Assembly (NCBI RefSeq): GCF_023502145.1
Contig: NZ_JAMFLI010000004.1
Location: forward strand, 124,001 to 188,000
DNA from: Craterilacuibacter sp. RT1T
Lineage (GTDB): Bacteria > Pseudomonadota > Gammaproteobacteria > Burkholderiales > Chromobacteriaceae
DNA length: 64,000 nt
Direction of reading: 5' to 3'
Shown here one piece after another: positions 34,481 to 42,098 of the stretch. Every line of letters starts with the position of its first letter. Within the stretch, counting starts at the first letter, position 1. Below the pieces are notes generated by a model. That model was given only the letters and a program-made list of their open reading frames with translations, did no database searches and was not told where the DNA came from. A program made the position numbers and the translations under genes.

Positions 34481-36049
34481 ATGAACCCCTTCTCGCGCTT
34501 CCGCCTCTATCACTGGCTATTGGCCATCGCCTTTGGCGCGGCCTATCTCACCGGCGACGACGCCGAACTTGCCCATGTCTGGCTGGGCTACGGCCTGATC
34601 GTGCTGCTGGCAGCTCGCCTGCTGCTGGCCATCGTCCGTGCCCGCGGCTTCCCCGCGCTGCTCCCCTCCGCCAGCCAGTGGAAAAAACCGGGCCGCGCAC
34701 TTGCCGGCAAGGTGCTGACGCTGGGCCTGGTACTGGGCTTTGTCTCCACCCTGATCATCGGCGTGACGATGATAGACAATCGCGCGGCCCTGTCCGAGGG
34801 GCTCTCCACCGTGATCCCGGCGGCACAGGCCGACGATGACGGCGACTACGATGACGCAGGCGGCCTGCTCAAGGACGCCGACGAGGTGCATGAATGGCTG
34901 GCCAACGCCACGCTCACGCTGGTAGGCCTGCACCTGGGCTGGCTGCTGCTCTACCGCCGCCGCCAGGCCTGGGCCATGTTCGGCGGCAAGCCGACCCCGC
35001 CCGCAGGACCCACCGCGCAGCCACCCGCCGGCCCGTCGGGCGGCGGGGCTGCTGATGGAAACACGCTGACGCTGCGCGTGGCCGACATCCGGCGCGAAAC
35101 GGCCGACACGGTCAGCATCCGCTTCGATCTGCCCGATACCCTGCGTGCGCGCTTTAGCTACCGCGCCGGCCAGTTTCTGACACTGGCCGCCCCCACGCCA
35201 CAAGGCACGCTGTGGCGCTGCTATTCCTTCTCCAGCGCACCGGATGCCACGCAACCGCGCATTACCGTCAAGCGCGTAGCGGGCGGCGTGGTCTCGGGCT
35301 GGCTCAATAGCGAACTGAAAACCGGCGACATGCTGGAGGTGATGCCGCCGGCTGGCCGCTTTGTGGTGGAGCATGCGGGATGCGACCTGCTGCTGATCGC
35401 CGCCGGCAGCGGCATCACGCCGGTGTTCTCCATCCTGAATGAGGCGCTGGCCGCAGGCCGTGCCCGTATCCGGCTGATCTACGCCAACCGCGATGCAGAC
35501 TCGGTCATCTTTGCATCCGAGCTTGCCCACCTGCAGCAGGCCTATCCGCAGCGCTTATCGCTCCATCTTCATCTGGATGGGCGTGATGGCTATCTGAATA
35601 CAAGCACACTGGCGAATCTGGCCAAAGGCTGGCAACAAGCCGAGGCCTTTATCTGCGGCCCCGCGCCCTTTATGCAGGCGGCCGAGTGCGCGCTGCATGA
35701 TCTGGGCATGGAGGCATCGCGCATCCATGTCGAGCGCTTCGGCCAAACCACAACCGGCAGCACCAAGGGCAAGGCGTCCGGCACCACCTTGCATGTGGAA
35801 ACAGGCGGGCGCGAACATCGGCTCGAAACCGGAGTGGGCGAACGGCTACTGGACAGCATGGAACGCGCCGGGCTCAAGCCACCCAGCGGCTGCCGAGCCG
35901 GCGCTTGCGGTGCCTGCAAGTGCAAGGTGACCGAGGGCAAGGTGAAGCTGCACGACAACCTGGTACTGTCCGATGCCGAGCTGGCCGAAGGCTGGGCACT
36001 GGCCTGCCAAGCCGAGGCTGACAGCAGTACATTGAAGATCCGCCTCTAA
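34481..36049 (+). CDS. cytochrome b561 - flavin reductase - 2Fe-2S ferredoxin fusion protein
   Basis: 522 residues from ATG 34481 (AGGA upstream). Residues 1-165: four-helix bacterial cytochrome b561 domain with candidate heme histidines H11, H32, H137 and H151. Residues 165-195: Pro/Gly linker. Residues 196-290: FAD domain with R246-CYSFSS. Residues 300-420: NAD(P)H domain with GSGITP (309-314) and CGP (392-394). Residues 435-522: plant-type ferredoxin with cysteines 471, 476, 479 and 509. The chain could carry electrons from NAD(P)H through FAD and 2Fe-2S to b hemes and on to periplasmic DHC and SHP. Separate b561 genes accompany shp and dhc in other bacteria; the fusion is unusual. There is one uninterrupted reading frame. 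Confidence 0.88.
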   Translation: MNPFSRFRLYHWLLAIAFGAAYLTGDDAELAHVWLGYGLIVLLAARLLLAIVRARGFPALLPSASQWKKPGRALAGKVLTLGLVLGFVSTLIIGVTMIDNRAALSEGLSTVIPAAQADDDGDYDDAGGLLKDADEVHEWLANATLTLVGLHLGWLLLYRRRQAWAMFGGKPTPPAGPTAQPPAGPSGGGAADGNTLTLRVADIRRETADTVSIRFDLPDTLRARFSYRAGQFLTLAAPTPQGTLWRCYSFSSAPDATQPRITVKRVAGGVVSGWLNSELKTGDMLEVMPPAGRFVVEHAGCDLLLIAAGSGITPVFSILNEALAAGRARIRLIYANRDADSVIFASELAHLQQAYPQRLSLHLHLDGRDGYLNTSTLANLAKGWQQAEAFICGPAPFMQAAECALHDLGMEASRIHVERFGQTTTGSTKGKASGTTLHVETGGREHRLETGVGERLLDSMERAGLKPPSGCRAGACGACKCKVTEGKVKLHDNLVLSDAELAEGWALACQAEADSSTLKIRL

Positions 36050-36071
36050 ACAAAGGCAATACTGCTAAACC

Positions 36072-36106
36072 GGTAGAGCAGTCCACCAACGCTGGGAGGC
36101 TCTACC
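36072..36106 (+). promoter_or_regulatory. hairpin enclosing the doxX ribosome-binding site
   Basis: GGTAGAGC (36072-36079) pairs perfectly with GCTCTACC (36099-36106); the latter ends at the base before the ATG, and the Shine-Dalgarno GGGAGG (36094-36099) lies at the loop edge. Pairing would mask the start region. Confidence 0.4.
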
Positions 36107-36487
36107 ATGAATACCTTGCTCAATCTGGCCGCCCGCATTTTACTGGCCCAGTTTTTCATTCTTGCCGGCTTGGGCAAGATCATCAACTACGATGGCACGG
36201 CGGCCTATATGCAGGCCTTTCATGTGCCAACCTCGCTGTTGCCGCTGGTCATCCTGCTCGAAGTCGGTGGCGGCATGGCCATTCTTCTGGGCTGGAAAGT
36301 GCGCTGGTTTGCTCCGCTGCTGGCGCTGTTTTCCATTATGGCTGCGCTGATTTTCCACCATGATTTCAGCAACGAGACGCAATGGATTTTGTTTATCGGC
36401 GACCTGTCCACTGCCGGTGGTCTGCTGCTGCTGGCTCAGGCCGGCGCACTGGCACCCGCGCTGGATGCCCGCAAGCAGCACTATTAA
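36107..36487 (+). CDS. DoxX family membrane protein
   Basis: 126 residues, four hydrophobic helices and the DoxX opening AARILLAQFFILAGLGKIINYDGTAAYM split over helices 1 and the first loop. DoxX proteins (PF07681) act with thiol or sulfur oxidoreductases in some bacteria; role here unknown. Strong GGGAGG Shine-Dalgarno. Follows the b561 fusion by 57 bases. Confidence 0.88.
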   Translation: MNTLLNLAARILLAQFFILAGLGKIINYDGTAAYMQAFHVPTSLLPLVILLEVGGGMAILLGWKVRWFAPLLALFSIMAALIFHHDFSNETQWILFIGDLSTAGGLLLLAQAGALAPALDARKQHY

Positions 36488-36554
36488 AACAGGCATGACA
36501 AATAGGCACGGCGGCAGGTAGCATCATGTTTTACCGCACTTTACAGGCATAAGC

Positions 36555-36686
36555 ATGAGCGAGCTGTTGACCCCATTCGAGTGGTTCTTCGTGATTTTGC
36601 TGGCACTGGTGCCGCTGGCCGGCATGGCTTTTCATTTGTGGGTGATGTTCGCCGGCCACGGCAAACGCAAGGAGGATGAGCAATGA
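36555..36686 (+). CDS. 43-residue single-pass membrane protein coupled to the AIM24 gene
   Basis: ATG 36555 to TGA 36686 encodes MSELLTPFEWFFVILLALVP followed by a further hydrophobic stretch and a basic tail GHGKRKEDEQ. One membrane helix (about residues 9-33) with positive C-terminus. Its stop overlaps the start of the next gene by ATGA, and that gene's Shine-Dalgarno (AAGGAGGAT) lies inside its last codons, so translation of the two is tied. No named family recognised. Confidence 0.75.
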   Translation: MSELLTPFEWFFVILLALVPLAGMAFHLWVMFAGHGKRKEDEQ

Positions 36687-37474
36687 GCATGGATGTCATC
36701 GATTTCGAGATCTTCGGCGAGAGCATGCAGTATGTCGAGGTCGAGCTGGACCCGGGCGAGGCCGCCGTGGGCGAAGCCGGCGCGATGTACTACATGGAAG
36801 ACGGCATCGCGATGGACACCGTGTTCGGTGATGGCTCGGCTGGCCAGTCCGGCCTGATGGGCAAGCTGATGGGCGCGGGCAAGCGCCTGCTGACCGGCGA
36901 ATCGGTCTTTACCACGGTGTTTGTCAATGAAGGCCATAGCAAGCGCAAAATGGCATTCTCCGCCAGCTATCCGGGCAAGATTGTCCCCATCCACCTGCTG
37001 GAGCTGGGCGGCACGCTGATTGCGCAAAAAGACAGCTTTTTGTGCGCGGCCAAGGGGGTCAGCCTCGGCATCGCACTGCAAAAGCGGCTGGGTGCCGGCC
37101 TGTTCGGCGGCGAGGGCTTCATCATGCAGAAGCTGGAGGGCGACGGTTACGCCTTCCTGCACGCCGGCGGCACACTGACCCAGCGCCGGCTGGCACCGGG
37201 CGAGACGCTGCGCGTCGACACCGGCTGTGTGGTGGCCTATCAGCCTACGATCAGCTTCGATATCGAATATGTGGGCAAGGTGAAAAGCGCGCTGTTCGGC
37301 GGCGAAGGGCTGTTCTTTGCCCGCATGACCGGCCCGGGCATGGTGTGGCTGCAAAGCCTGCCGCTATCGCGCATGGCCGACCGCATTATCTCCTCCGCCC
37401 CCAAGGCCGGTGGCAGCAGCAACGAACAAGGCAGCCTGCTGGGCGGCTTCGGCGGCATCTTGGGCAAGGACTAG
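36683..37474 (+). CDS. AIM24 / TIGR00266 family protein
   Basis: 263 residues. Glycine-rich beta-strand repeats typical of the family: ELDPGEAAVGEAGAMYYMED, LTGESVFTTVF, IHLLELGG, GLFGGEGFIMQKLEG, LRVDTGCVVAYQ and ALFGGEGLFF. The fold is a trilobed beta-prism; function is not settled in bacteria (its yeast namesake is mitochondrial). A Gly-rich tail (GGFGGILGKD) ends the protein. Coupled to the preceding 43-residue membrane protein, which might anchor it. Confidence 0.9.
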   Translation: MSMDVIDFEIFGESMQYVEVELDPGEAAVGEAGAMYYMEDGIAMDTVFGDGSAGQSGLMGKLMGAGKRLLTGESVFTTVFVNEGHSKRKMAFSASYPGKIVPIHLLELGGTLIAQKDSFLCAAKGVSLGIALQKRLGAGLFGGEGFIMQKLEGDGYAFLHAGGTLTQRRLAPGETLRVDTGCVVAYQPTISFDIEYVGKVKSALFGGEGLFFARMTGPGMVWLQSLPLSRMADRIISSAPKAGGSSNEQGSLLGGFGGILGKD

Positions 37475-37499
37475 TCCTTGCCTTGAGGCGCCCAAAAGC

Positions 37500-37525
37500 A
37501 CATCGCCCGCAACAGCGGGCGATGT
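37500..37525. terminator. terminator between AIM24 gene and aroG
   Basis: ACATCGCCCGC, loop AACA, GCGGGCGATGT. Read on the minus strand it is followed by GCTTTTGG, so it more likely serves aroG. Confidence 0.65.
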
Positions 37526-37542
37526 CATCTCAGCGCAACAGC

Positions 37543-38619
37543 TTACTTGCCGGATGCTACACCCAGCTTGCTGCGCCGCGCCTGTACTGCTTCGGCCAGC
37601 ATCTTCAGCAGGTTTTCGGTGTCGCTCCAGCCTATGCAGGCATCGGTAATGCTCTGGCCGTATTTCAGCTCGCAGCCGGGCTTGAGATCCTGACGGCCGG
37701 CCTCCAGATGGCTTTCGACCATCACGCCGTAAATATGGCTGTTGCCGGCAGCCATCTGCCCGGCCACATCCTGCGCCACTTCCATCTGGCGGCGATAGTC
37801 CTTGCGGCTGTTGGCGTGGCTGAAGTCCACCATCAGTTTCTGCGCCAGGCCCACACCGGCCAGCTCGGCAGCGGCCGCATTCACATGCTCGGCCGAGTAG
37901 TTGGGCTCCTTGCCGCCACGCAAAATCACATGGCAATCCGGGTTGCCGCCGGTTTCAACAATGGCAGAGTGGCCGGCCTTGGTGACCGACAGGAAGTGAT
38001 GCGGCGCACTGGCGGCGCGAATGGCGTCGATGGCGATACGCAGATTACCGTCGGTGCCGTTCTTGAAGCCGACCGGGCACGACAGGCCGGATGCCAGTTC
38101 GCGGTGCACCTGACTTTCGGTGGTGCGCGCACCGATGGCGCCCCAGCTGATCAGGTCGGCGAAATACTGCGGGGTAATCATGTCGAGGAATTCGGTTGCC
38201 GCCGGCATCCCCATCTGGTTCAGCTCCAGCAGCAGGCGGCGTGCAATGCGCAAACCGGCGTTGATATCGAAGGACTCGTCCATGCGCGGGTCGTTGATCA
38301 GCCCTTTCCAGCCCACCGTGGTGCGCGGCTTTTCAAAGTAGACCCGCATCACCACGACCAGATCGCGGCTATACGCCTCGCGCAGCGCCAGCAAGCGGCT
38401 GGCGTACTCTTTGGCGGCTTGGGTATCGTGGATGGAGCAGGGGCCGATCACCACCAGCAGGCGGTCGTCTTCGCCGCGCAGCAGGGCGCTGATCTCGCGC
38501 CGGGTGTGGTAGATGACTTCGGAGGCCGGCTCGGTCAGCGGCAATTCATACAGATGCGCGATCGGAGGCAGCAGTTCCTTGATCTGGCGGATTCTGACGT
38601 CGTCGGTTTGTCGTTGCAT
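37543..38619 (-). CDS. aroG: 3-deoxy-7-phosphoheptulonate (DAHP) synthase, class I
   Basis: 358 residues from ATG 38619, with AGGAAG upstream. Motifs VVIGPCSIHD, VVMRVYFEKPRTTVGWKG, SWGAIGARTTESQVHRE, VGFKNGTDG and MVDFSHANS(R)KD are those of AroF/G/H type enzymes. It condenses phosphoenolpyruvate with erythrose-4-phosphate (a transketolase product) to begin aromatic amino-acid synthesis. Feedback specificity is not decided here. A perfect AT-rich hairpin lies about 100 bases upstream. Confidence 0.95.
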   Translation of the reverse strand: MQRQTDDVRIRQIKELLPPIAHLYELPLTEPASEVIYHTRREISALLRGEDDRLLVVIGPCSIHDTQAAKEYASRLLALREAYSRDLVVVMRVYFEKPRTTVGWKGLINDPRMDESFDINAGLRIARRLLLELNQMGMPAATEFLDMITPQYFADLISWGAIGARTTESQVHRELASGLSCPVGFKNGTDGNLRIAIDAIRAASAPHHFLSVTKAGHSAIVETGGNPDCHVILRGGKEPNYSAEHVNAAAAELAGVGLAQKLMVDFSHANSRKDYRRQMEVAQDVAGQMAAGNSHIYGVMVESHLEAGRQDLKPGCELKYGQSITDACIGWSDTENLLKMLAEAVQARRSKLGVASGK

Positions 38620-38719
38620 GGTGGCACTTCCTTTTGTTCTTGATTTGTTGCAAGAACAATACCCGTACCGCAGCGACACGCCAAGCCCTTATCGCAAATG
38701 TCATTTTATTGCTTGGCAA

Positions 38720-38743
38720 TTTAAATGCTCAAAAGCATTTAAA
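38720..38743. promoter_or_regulatory. AT-rich perfect hairpin upstream of aroG
   Basis: TTTAAATGCT, loop CAAA, AGCATTTAAA: a perfect ten-pair inverted repeat in the intergenic region between aroG and dksA, about 100 bases before the aroG start. It could be an operator or an aroG leader structure. Confidence 0.4.
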
Positions 38744-38802
38744 AACTTAAAAACATGCCCCGTTTTGTGTTTGTTTTTGGCCTGTATACAGAATAATCTG
38801 CG

Positions 38803-38847
38803 CAAAAAAGCAAAAAGGCCAAGACACATAATCAAGTGTCCCGGCCT
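38803..38847 (-). terminator. Rho-independent terminator after dksA
   Basis: On the minus strand, AGGCCGGGACAC and GTGTCTTGGCCT form an interrupted stem around TTGATTAT and are followed by TTTTTGCTTTTTTG. Confidence 0.75.
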
Positions 38848-38872
38848 CGTACAGCACCTGCTATTGCTGGTT

Positions 38873-39283
38873 TTAGTCTGCGTACTGGCGCTTCATGCGT
38901 TCGCGACGCTCTTGCGCCTCGACCGACAAGGTTGCCGTCGGACGCGCCATCAGGCGGCGCAGACCAATGATTTCACCGGTATCTTCGCAATAGCCATAGG
39001 AGCCGTCTTCGATCTGGCGCAAGGATGCCTGGATCTTCTGCAGCAGCTTGCGTTCACGGTCGCGGGTACGCAGCTCGAGCGCATACTCTTCTTCCAGCGT
39101 GGCACGATCGGCTGGATCCGGCGTCGATTCCTGCTCTTGCAGGTGATTGGCCGTGGCGTTGGCGTTGTTCACCAGTTCCTGCTGCATTTGCAGCAGCAGC
39201 TCTTTGAAAAACTCGAGCTGGTCGGCGTTCATGTAATCTTCGCCATCCCAGTTGAGGATTTCCTGTTCGGTCAGTTTGGCCAT
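38873..39283 (-). CDS. dksA: RNA polymerase-binding factor DksA, single-cysteine form
   Basis: 136 residues. Long coiled coil (about 30-90) whose tip keeps DPADRA (56-61), the DxxDxA motif needed to act at the RNA polymerase secondary channel. In the globular end the zinc finger is degenerate: Cys99 remains, while the other three positions are Thr102, Ser120 and about Ala123 (CEDTGEIIGLRRL ... ATLSVEA). DksA amplifies ppGpp signalling. Cys-poor variants that work without zinc are known in Pseudomonas (DksA2). Confidence 0.92.
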   Translation of the reverse strand: MAKLTEQEILNWDGEDYMNADQLEFFKELLLQMQQELVNNANATANHLQEQESTPDPADRATLEEEYALELRTRDRERKLLQKIQASLRQIEDGSYGYCEDTGEIIGLRRLMARPTATLSVEAQERRERMKRQYAD

Positions 39284-39467
39284 AATGGGTTCTTCCAGCT
39301 AGAGAGTGGGCAGACAGGCGTGGAAGATTACCGACGGCATGGCCAAAAGGCAACATTTACTGGCCTAGCCTGCCAATAAGGGGTCGGAATCTGCACGCAT
39401 TTATAGTTCTGTCTCAGGGCGGGGACAAGCTGTTCTGCCCCTGCCCCGAGAAATTTGTCTGTAGTAT

Positions 39468-39773
39468 TTACTTCTGGCTTAAGACCCATTTGGCCAATGC
39501 TTTGACGTCGGCGTCGGAAATCTGCGGATTAGGCGGCATCGGTACCGGTCCCCATACACCGGAGCCACCGGCCTTGATCTTGGCCGCCATCTTGGCTTCG
39601 GCACCTTTGTCACCGGCATAGCGGGCCGCAACATCCTTATAAGACGGGCCGACCAGCTTCCTGTCGACGGCGTGGCAGGCGGTACAATTGTTTTTTTGCG
39701 CCAGTTGCAAGTTGGCCATGGCCGGCATCGCCGTCACGCTCAACAATACCGCCAGCAATAGAGGCTTGCGCAT
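39468..39773 (-). CDS. monoheme class I cytochrome c (c551/c552-like)
   Basis: 101 residues, signal peptide of about 20 residues (MRKPLLLAVLLSVTAMPAMA), heme site C30-TAC-H34 and candidate Met ligand in WGPVPMPPNPQ. The mature size of about 80 residues and GPSYKDVAARYAGD fit the c551/NirM-type electron carriers. Single gene; its partner oxidase or reductase is not in the window. Confidence 0.88.
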   Translation of the reverse strand: MRKPLLLAVLLSVTAMPAMANLQLAQKNNCTACHAVDRKLVGPSYKDVAARYAGDKGAEAKMAAKIKAGGSGVWGPVPMPPNPQISDADVKALAKWVLSQK

Positions 39774-39794
39774 ACATTATCCTTATCATTAGCC

Positions 39795-39823
39795 GGCATG
39801 CCCGAAACAACGCCGGGCATGCC
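39795..39823. terminator. hairpin downstream of yggT
   Basis: GGCATGCCCG and CGGGCATGCC form perfect ten-pair arms around a nine-base loop between yggT and the cytochrome gene. No U-tract, so function as a terminator is uncertain. Confidence 0.4.
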
Positions 39824-39831
39824 TTGCCGCA

Positions 39832-40413
39832 TTAGAACGCCAGTTGCAATTGCTGGAGGAAAGTCTGCTCCAGAAAGCGAATCGGCAACATCAAGATCAC
39901 CTGCAGTACCAAGAGCAACAACAGGGGCGACAAATCCGCCCCGCCGATCCGCGCCCACGAGAAGGGCTGCAAAAAGGGTCGGGTCAGCGCAGACAGCATC
40001 GGCGCCAGCGGATTATACGGATTCACCCAGCTCATAATGGCCTGTACCAGCACGGCACCCATTAACAAATATACAGATTGGGTAAATAGCGTCAATACAG
40101 ACAGCAAAGCCAGGCCCAACCAGGTCTGCGGTGCGGCAAAATTAAACGGCATCGGGCCCAGCAGAAGTACGGCACTAATCGAAACCAGGCCGACCAGCCA
40201 GGCGATGAACATGGTTGCCGTATCGTAGCCGCGCACACTAGGTAGCAGTCGGCGCAGCGGCAGTACGGCAAAATTGGTCGCCGCCATCACAAACTGCGCC
40301 AGCGGGTGGGTAAACGGCATGCGCACCACCTGCAGGTAAAAGCGCAGCAGCAACACCAGCACAAACAGGTCGGCAACGGTACGGATCAGGAATTGCAGGG
40401 TATTGATCAGCAT
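39832..40413 (-). CDS. YggT family membrane protein
   Basis: 193 residues with two YGGT repeats, each a pair of helices: LLRFYLQVVRMPFTHPLAQF and MSWVNPYNPLAPMLSALTRP mark the two copies. Linked in other bacteria to osmotic stress tolerance and membrane organisation. Third gene of yggS-proC-yggT, starting two bases after the proC stop. Confidence 0.92.
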   Translation of the reverse strand: MLINTLQFLIRTVADLFVLVLLLRFYLQVVRMPFTHPLAQFVMAATNFAVLPLRRLLPSVRGYDTATMFIAWLVGLVSISAVLLLGPMPFNFAAPQTWLGLALLSVLTLFTQSVYLLMGAVLVQAIMSWVNPYNPLAPMLSALTRPFLQPFSWARIGGADLSPLLLLLVLQVILMLPIRFLEQTFLQQLQLAF

Positions 40414-40414
40414 C

Positions 40415-41221
40415 TCAGTCCTTGCTCAGCTCATGGCCCAATTCGACCGAACGCACACGGCAGTCCACCGCGCCGGCCTTGATGGCCGCCTTCACGCCAT
40501 CGGCCTCGAAGCGCGCAATGGCGCGCTCGGTGGTGCCCCCCTTGGACATGACATTCTGGCGCAGGGTCGCCACCGGCACACTGCTCTGGCGCGCCAGTTC
40601 GACCGCACCGTCAAAAGTGGCCAAGACCAGGCTGCGCGCCTGGGCTTCGTCAAAGCCGGTTTCCATCGCCGCCTCTATCATGCTTTCGATGAAATAGAAC
40701 ACATAGGCCGGGCCGCTGCCGGAAATGCAGGTGATATCGTCAATGCCCGCCTCGGCCTGCAGCCAGACCACACCGCCCACCGCACGCATAATTGCCTCGG
40801 CCGCCGCTCTATCGTCTGTGCCAACCCTATCGCCGGCATACAAGCCAGACACGCCCTTGCCCACCATGGCCGGCGTATTCGGCATCACCCGCACGATGCG
40901 GGCACTGCCCGACAACCAGCGCGACAAAGCCTCGACCCCGACCCCGGCAGCGATGGAAATGACCAAGGCCCCGCCCAGACGCGGCGCCAAGGTCAGGCAG
41001 ACCTCTTTCAGGCTTTGCGGCTTGACTGCCAGCAGCACCACATCGTCGCTGGCGAAACTGTCCGGCAAGCCGGCCAGTGCCTCCACCCCATACTGGGCGC
41101 TCAGGATCTGGCGCTTGGCACTATCCGGCTCGACCACGCGGATTGCGTGCCCCGGCTGCTTGACCAAGCCGGCAATAATGGCGGTGGCCATATTGCCGCC
41201 ACCAATAAAGGTGATCTTCAT
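40415..41221 (-). CDS. proC: pyrroline-5-carboxylate reductase
   Basis: 268 residues. NAD(P) fold start KITFIGGGNMATAIIAGL, VLLAVKPQ, and the C-terminal substrate site GSGPAYVFYFIESM plus VMSKGGTTERAI. Makes proline. It overlaps yggS by four bases (ATGA). Confidence 0.95.
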   Translation of the reverse strand: MKITFIGGGNMATAIIAGLVKQPGHAIRVVEPDSAKRQILSAQYGVEALAGLPDSFASDDVVLLAVKPQSLKEVCLTLAPRLGGALVISIAAGVGVEALSRWLSGSARIVRVMPNTPAMVGKGVSGLYAGDRVGTDDRAAAEAIMRAVGGVVWLQAEAGIDDITCISGSGPAYVFYFIESMIEAAMETGFDEAQARSLVLATFDGAVELARQSSVPVATLRQNVMSKGGTTERAIARFEADGVKAAIKAGAVDCRVRSVELGHELSKD

Positions 41222-41946
41222 ACTGCTCTCCCTTGTGCCGGAATACCGGCGTCAATGTTGATATGGCGTCCGCCGAAAATGGCCGATCCGACCCGAACCA
41301 GCGTACTGCCTTCTTGAATGGCAGCCTCAAGATCGGACGACATGCCCATGGACAAGGTGTCCAGCGCCAGTCCCTGGGACTTCAATGTTGCAAGCAGTGT
41401 GCGCAGCAAGGCAAAGCGGCTGCGCAGCAAGGCTGCATCTGCTGTCGGCTCGGGAATGCACATCAGCCCGCGCAAGCGCAGACCGGGCAGCGCCGCGACG
41501 GCCTGTGCCAGCGCCGGCAGTTCCTCCGGCGTGCAGCCGCTTTTGCTGGCTTCGCCGGAAACATTCACTTGCAACAAGACATTGAGTGCCGGCTGCTGCG
41601 CTGGGCGCTGGGCAGACAGCCTTTCGGCTATTTTCAGGCGCTCGACCGAATGCACCCAGTGTGCGCTTTCGGCCACAGCCCGCGTCTTGTTCGACTGCAA
41701 AGGGCCGATGAAATGCCAGTCGATGGCAAGATCGGCCAGCTCGGCCGCCTTGGCCGACAGCTCCTGCACATAGTTTTCACCAAAGGCGCGCTGGCCGGCG
41801 GCATAGGCTTCGCGCAAGGCAGAGGCCGGAAAAGTCTTGCTGACAGCCAGTAGCGTAATGGCCTCTGGTGGCCGCCCGGCCTCGCCGGCAGCCAAAACAA
41901 TACGTTGATGCACGGCAGACAAGGCCGTGGCAATGGTCTGGCTCAT
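41218..41946 (-). CDS. yggS: PLP homeostasis protein YggS
   Basis: 242 residues from ATG 41946. PLP lysine in LLAVSKTFPA, then FGENYVQEL, WHFIGPLQSNK and SMGMSSDLEAAI near the phosphate site. It binds PLP without catalysis and keeps PLP and amino-acid pools balanced. The order yggS-proC-yggT is widely conserved. It diverges from pilT. Confidence 0.95.
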   Translation of the reverse strand: MSQTIATALSAVHQRIVLAAGEAGRPPEAITLLAVSKTFPASALREAYAAGQRAFGENYVQELSAKAAELADLAIDWHFIGPLQSNKTRAVAESAHWVHSVERLKIAERLSAQRPAQQPALNVLLQVNVSGEASKSGCTPEELPALAQAVAALPGLRLRGLMCIPEPTADAALLRSRFALLRTLLATLKSQGLALDTLSMGMSSDLEAAIQEGSTLVRVGSAIFGGRHINIDAGIPAQGRAV

Positions 41947-42098
41947 GGTGTGTCCCGTTTGTTCACGTAAAACCGCACCCATGCCCCATGCAATGCATGC
42001 CGTAATATCCAAGCCGGGACTCAGCCCTTACAATCTGTGGATATCCAGCCATGCGGGCAGCAAGTACAGCCCGACTAAAAAATTATTGGGGATTATAA

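Noticed and set aside
41958-41975. Second parS site near yggS (TTGTTCACGTAAAAC)
   Set aside because: It lacks the central CACGTG palindrome and several arm bases.
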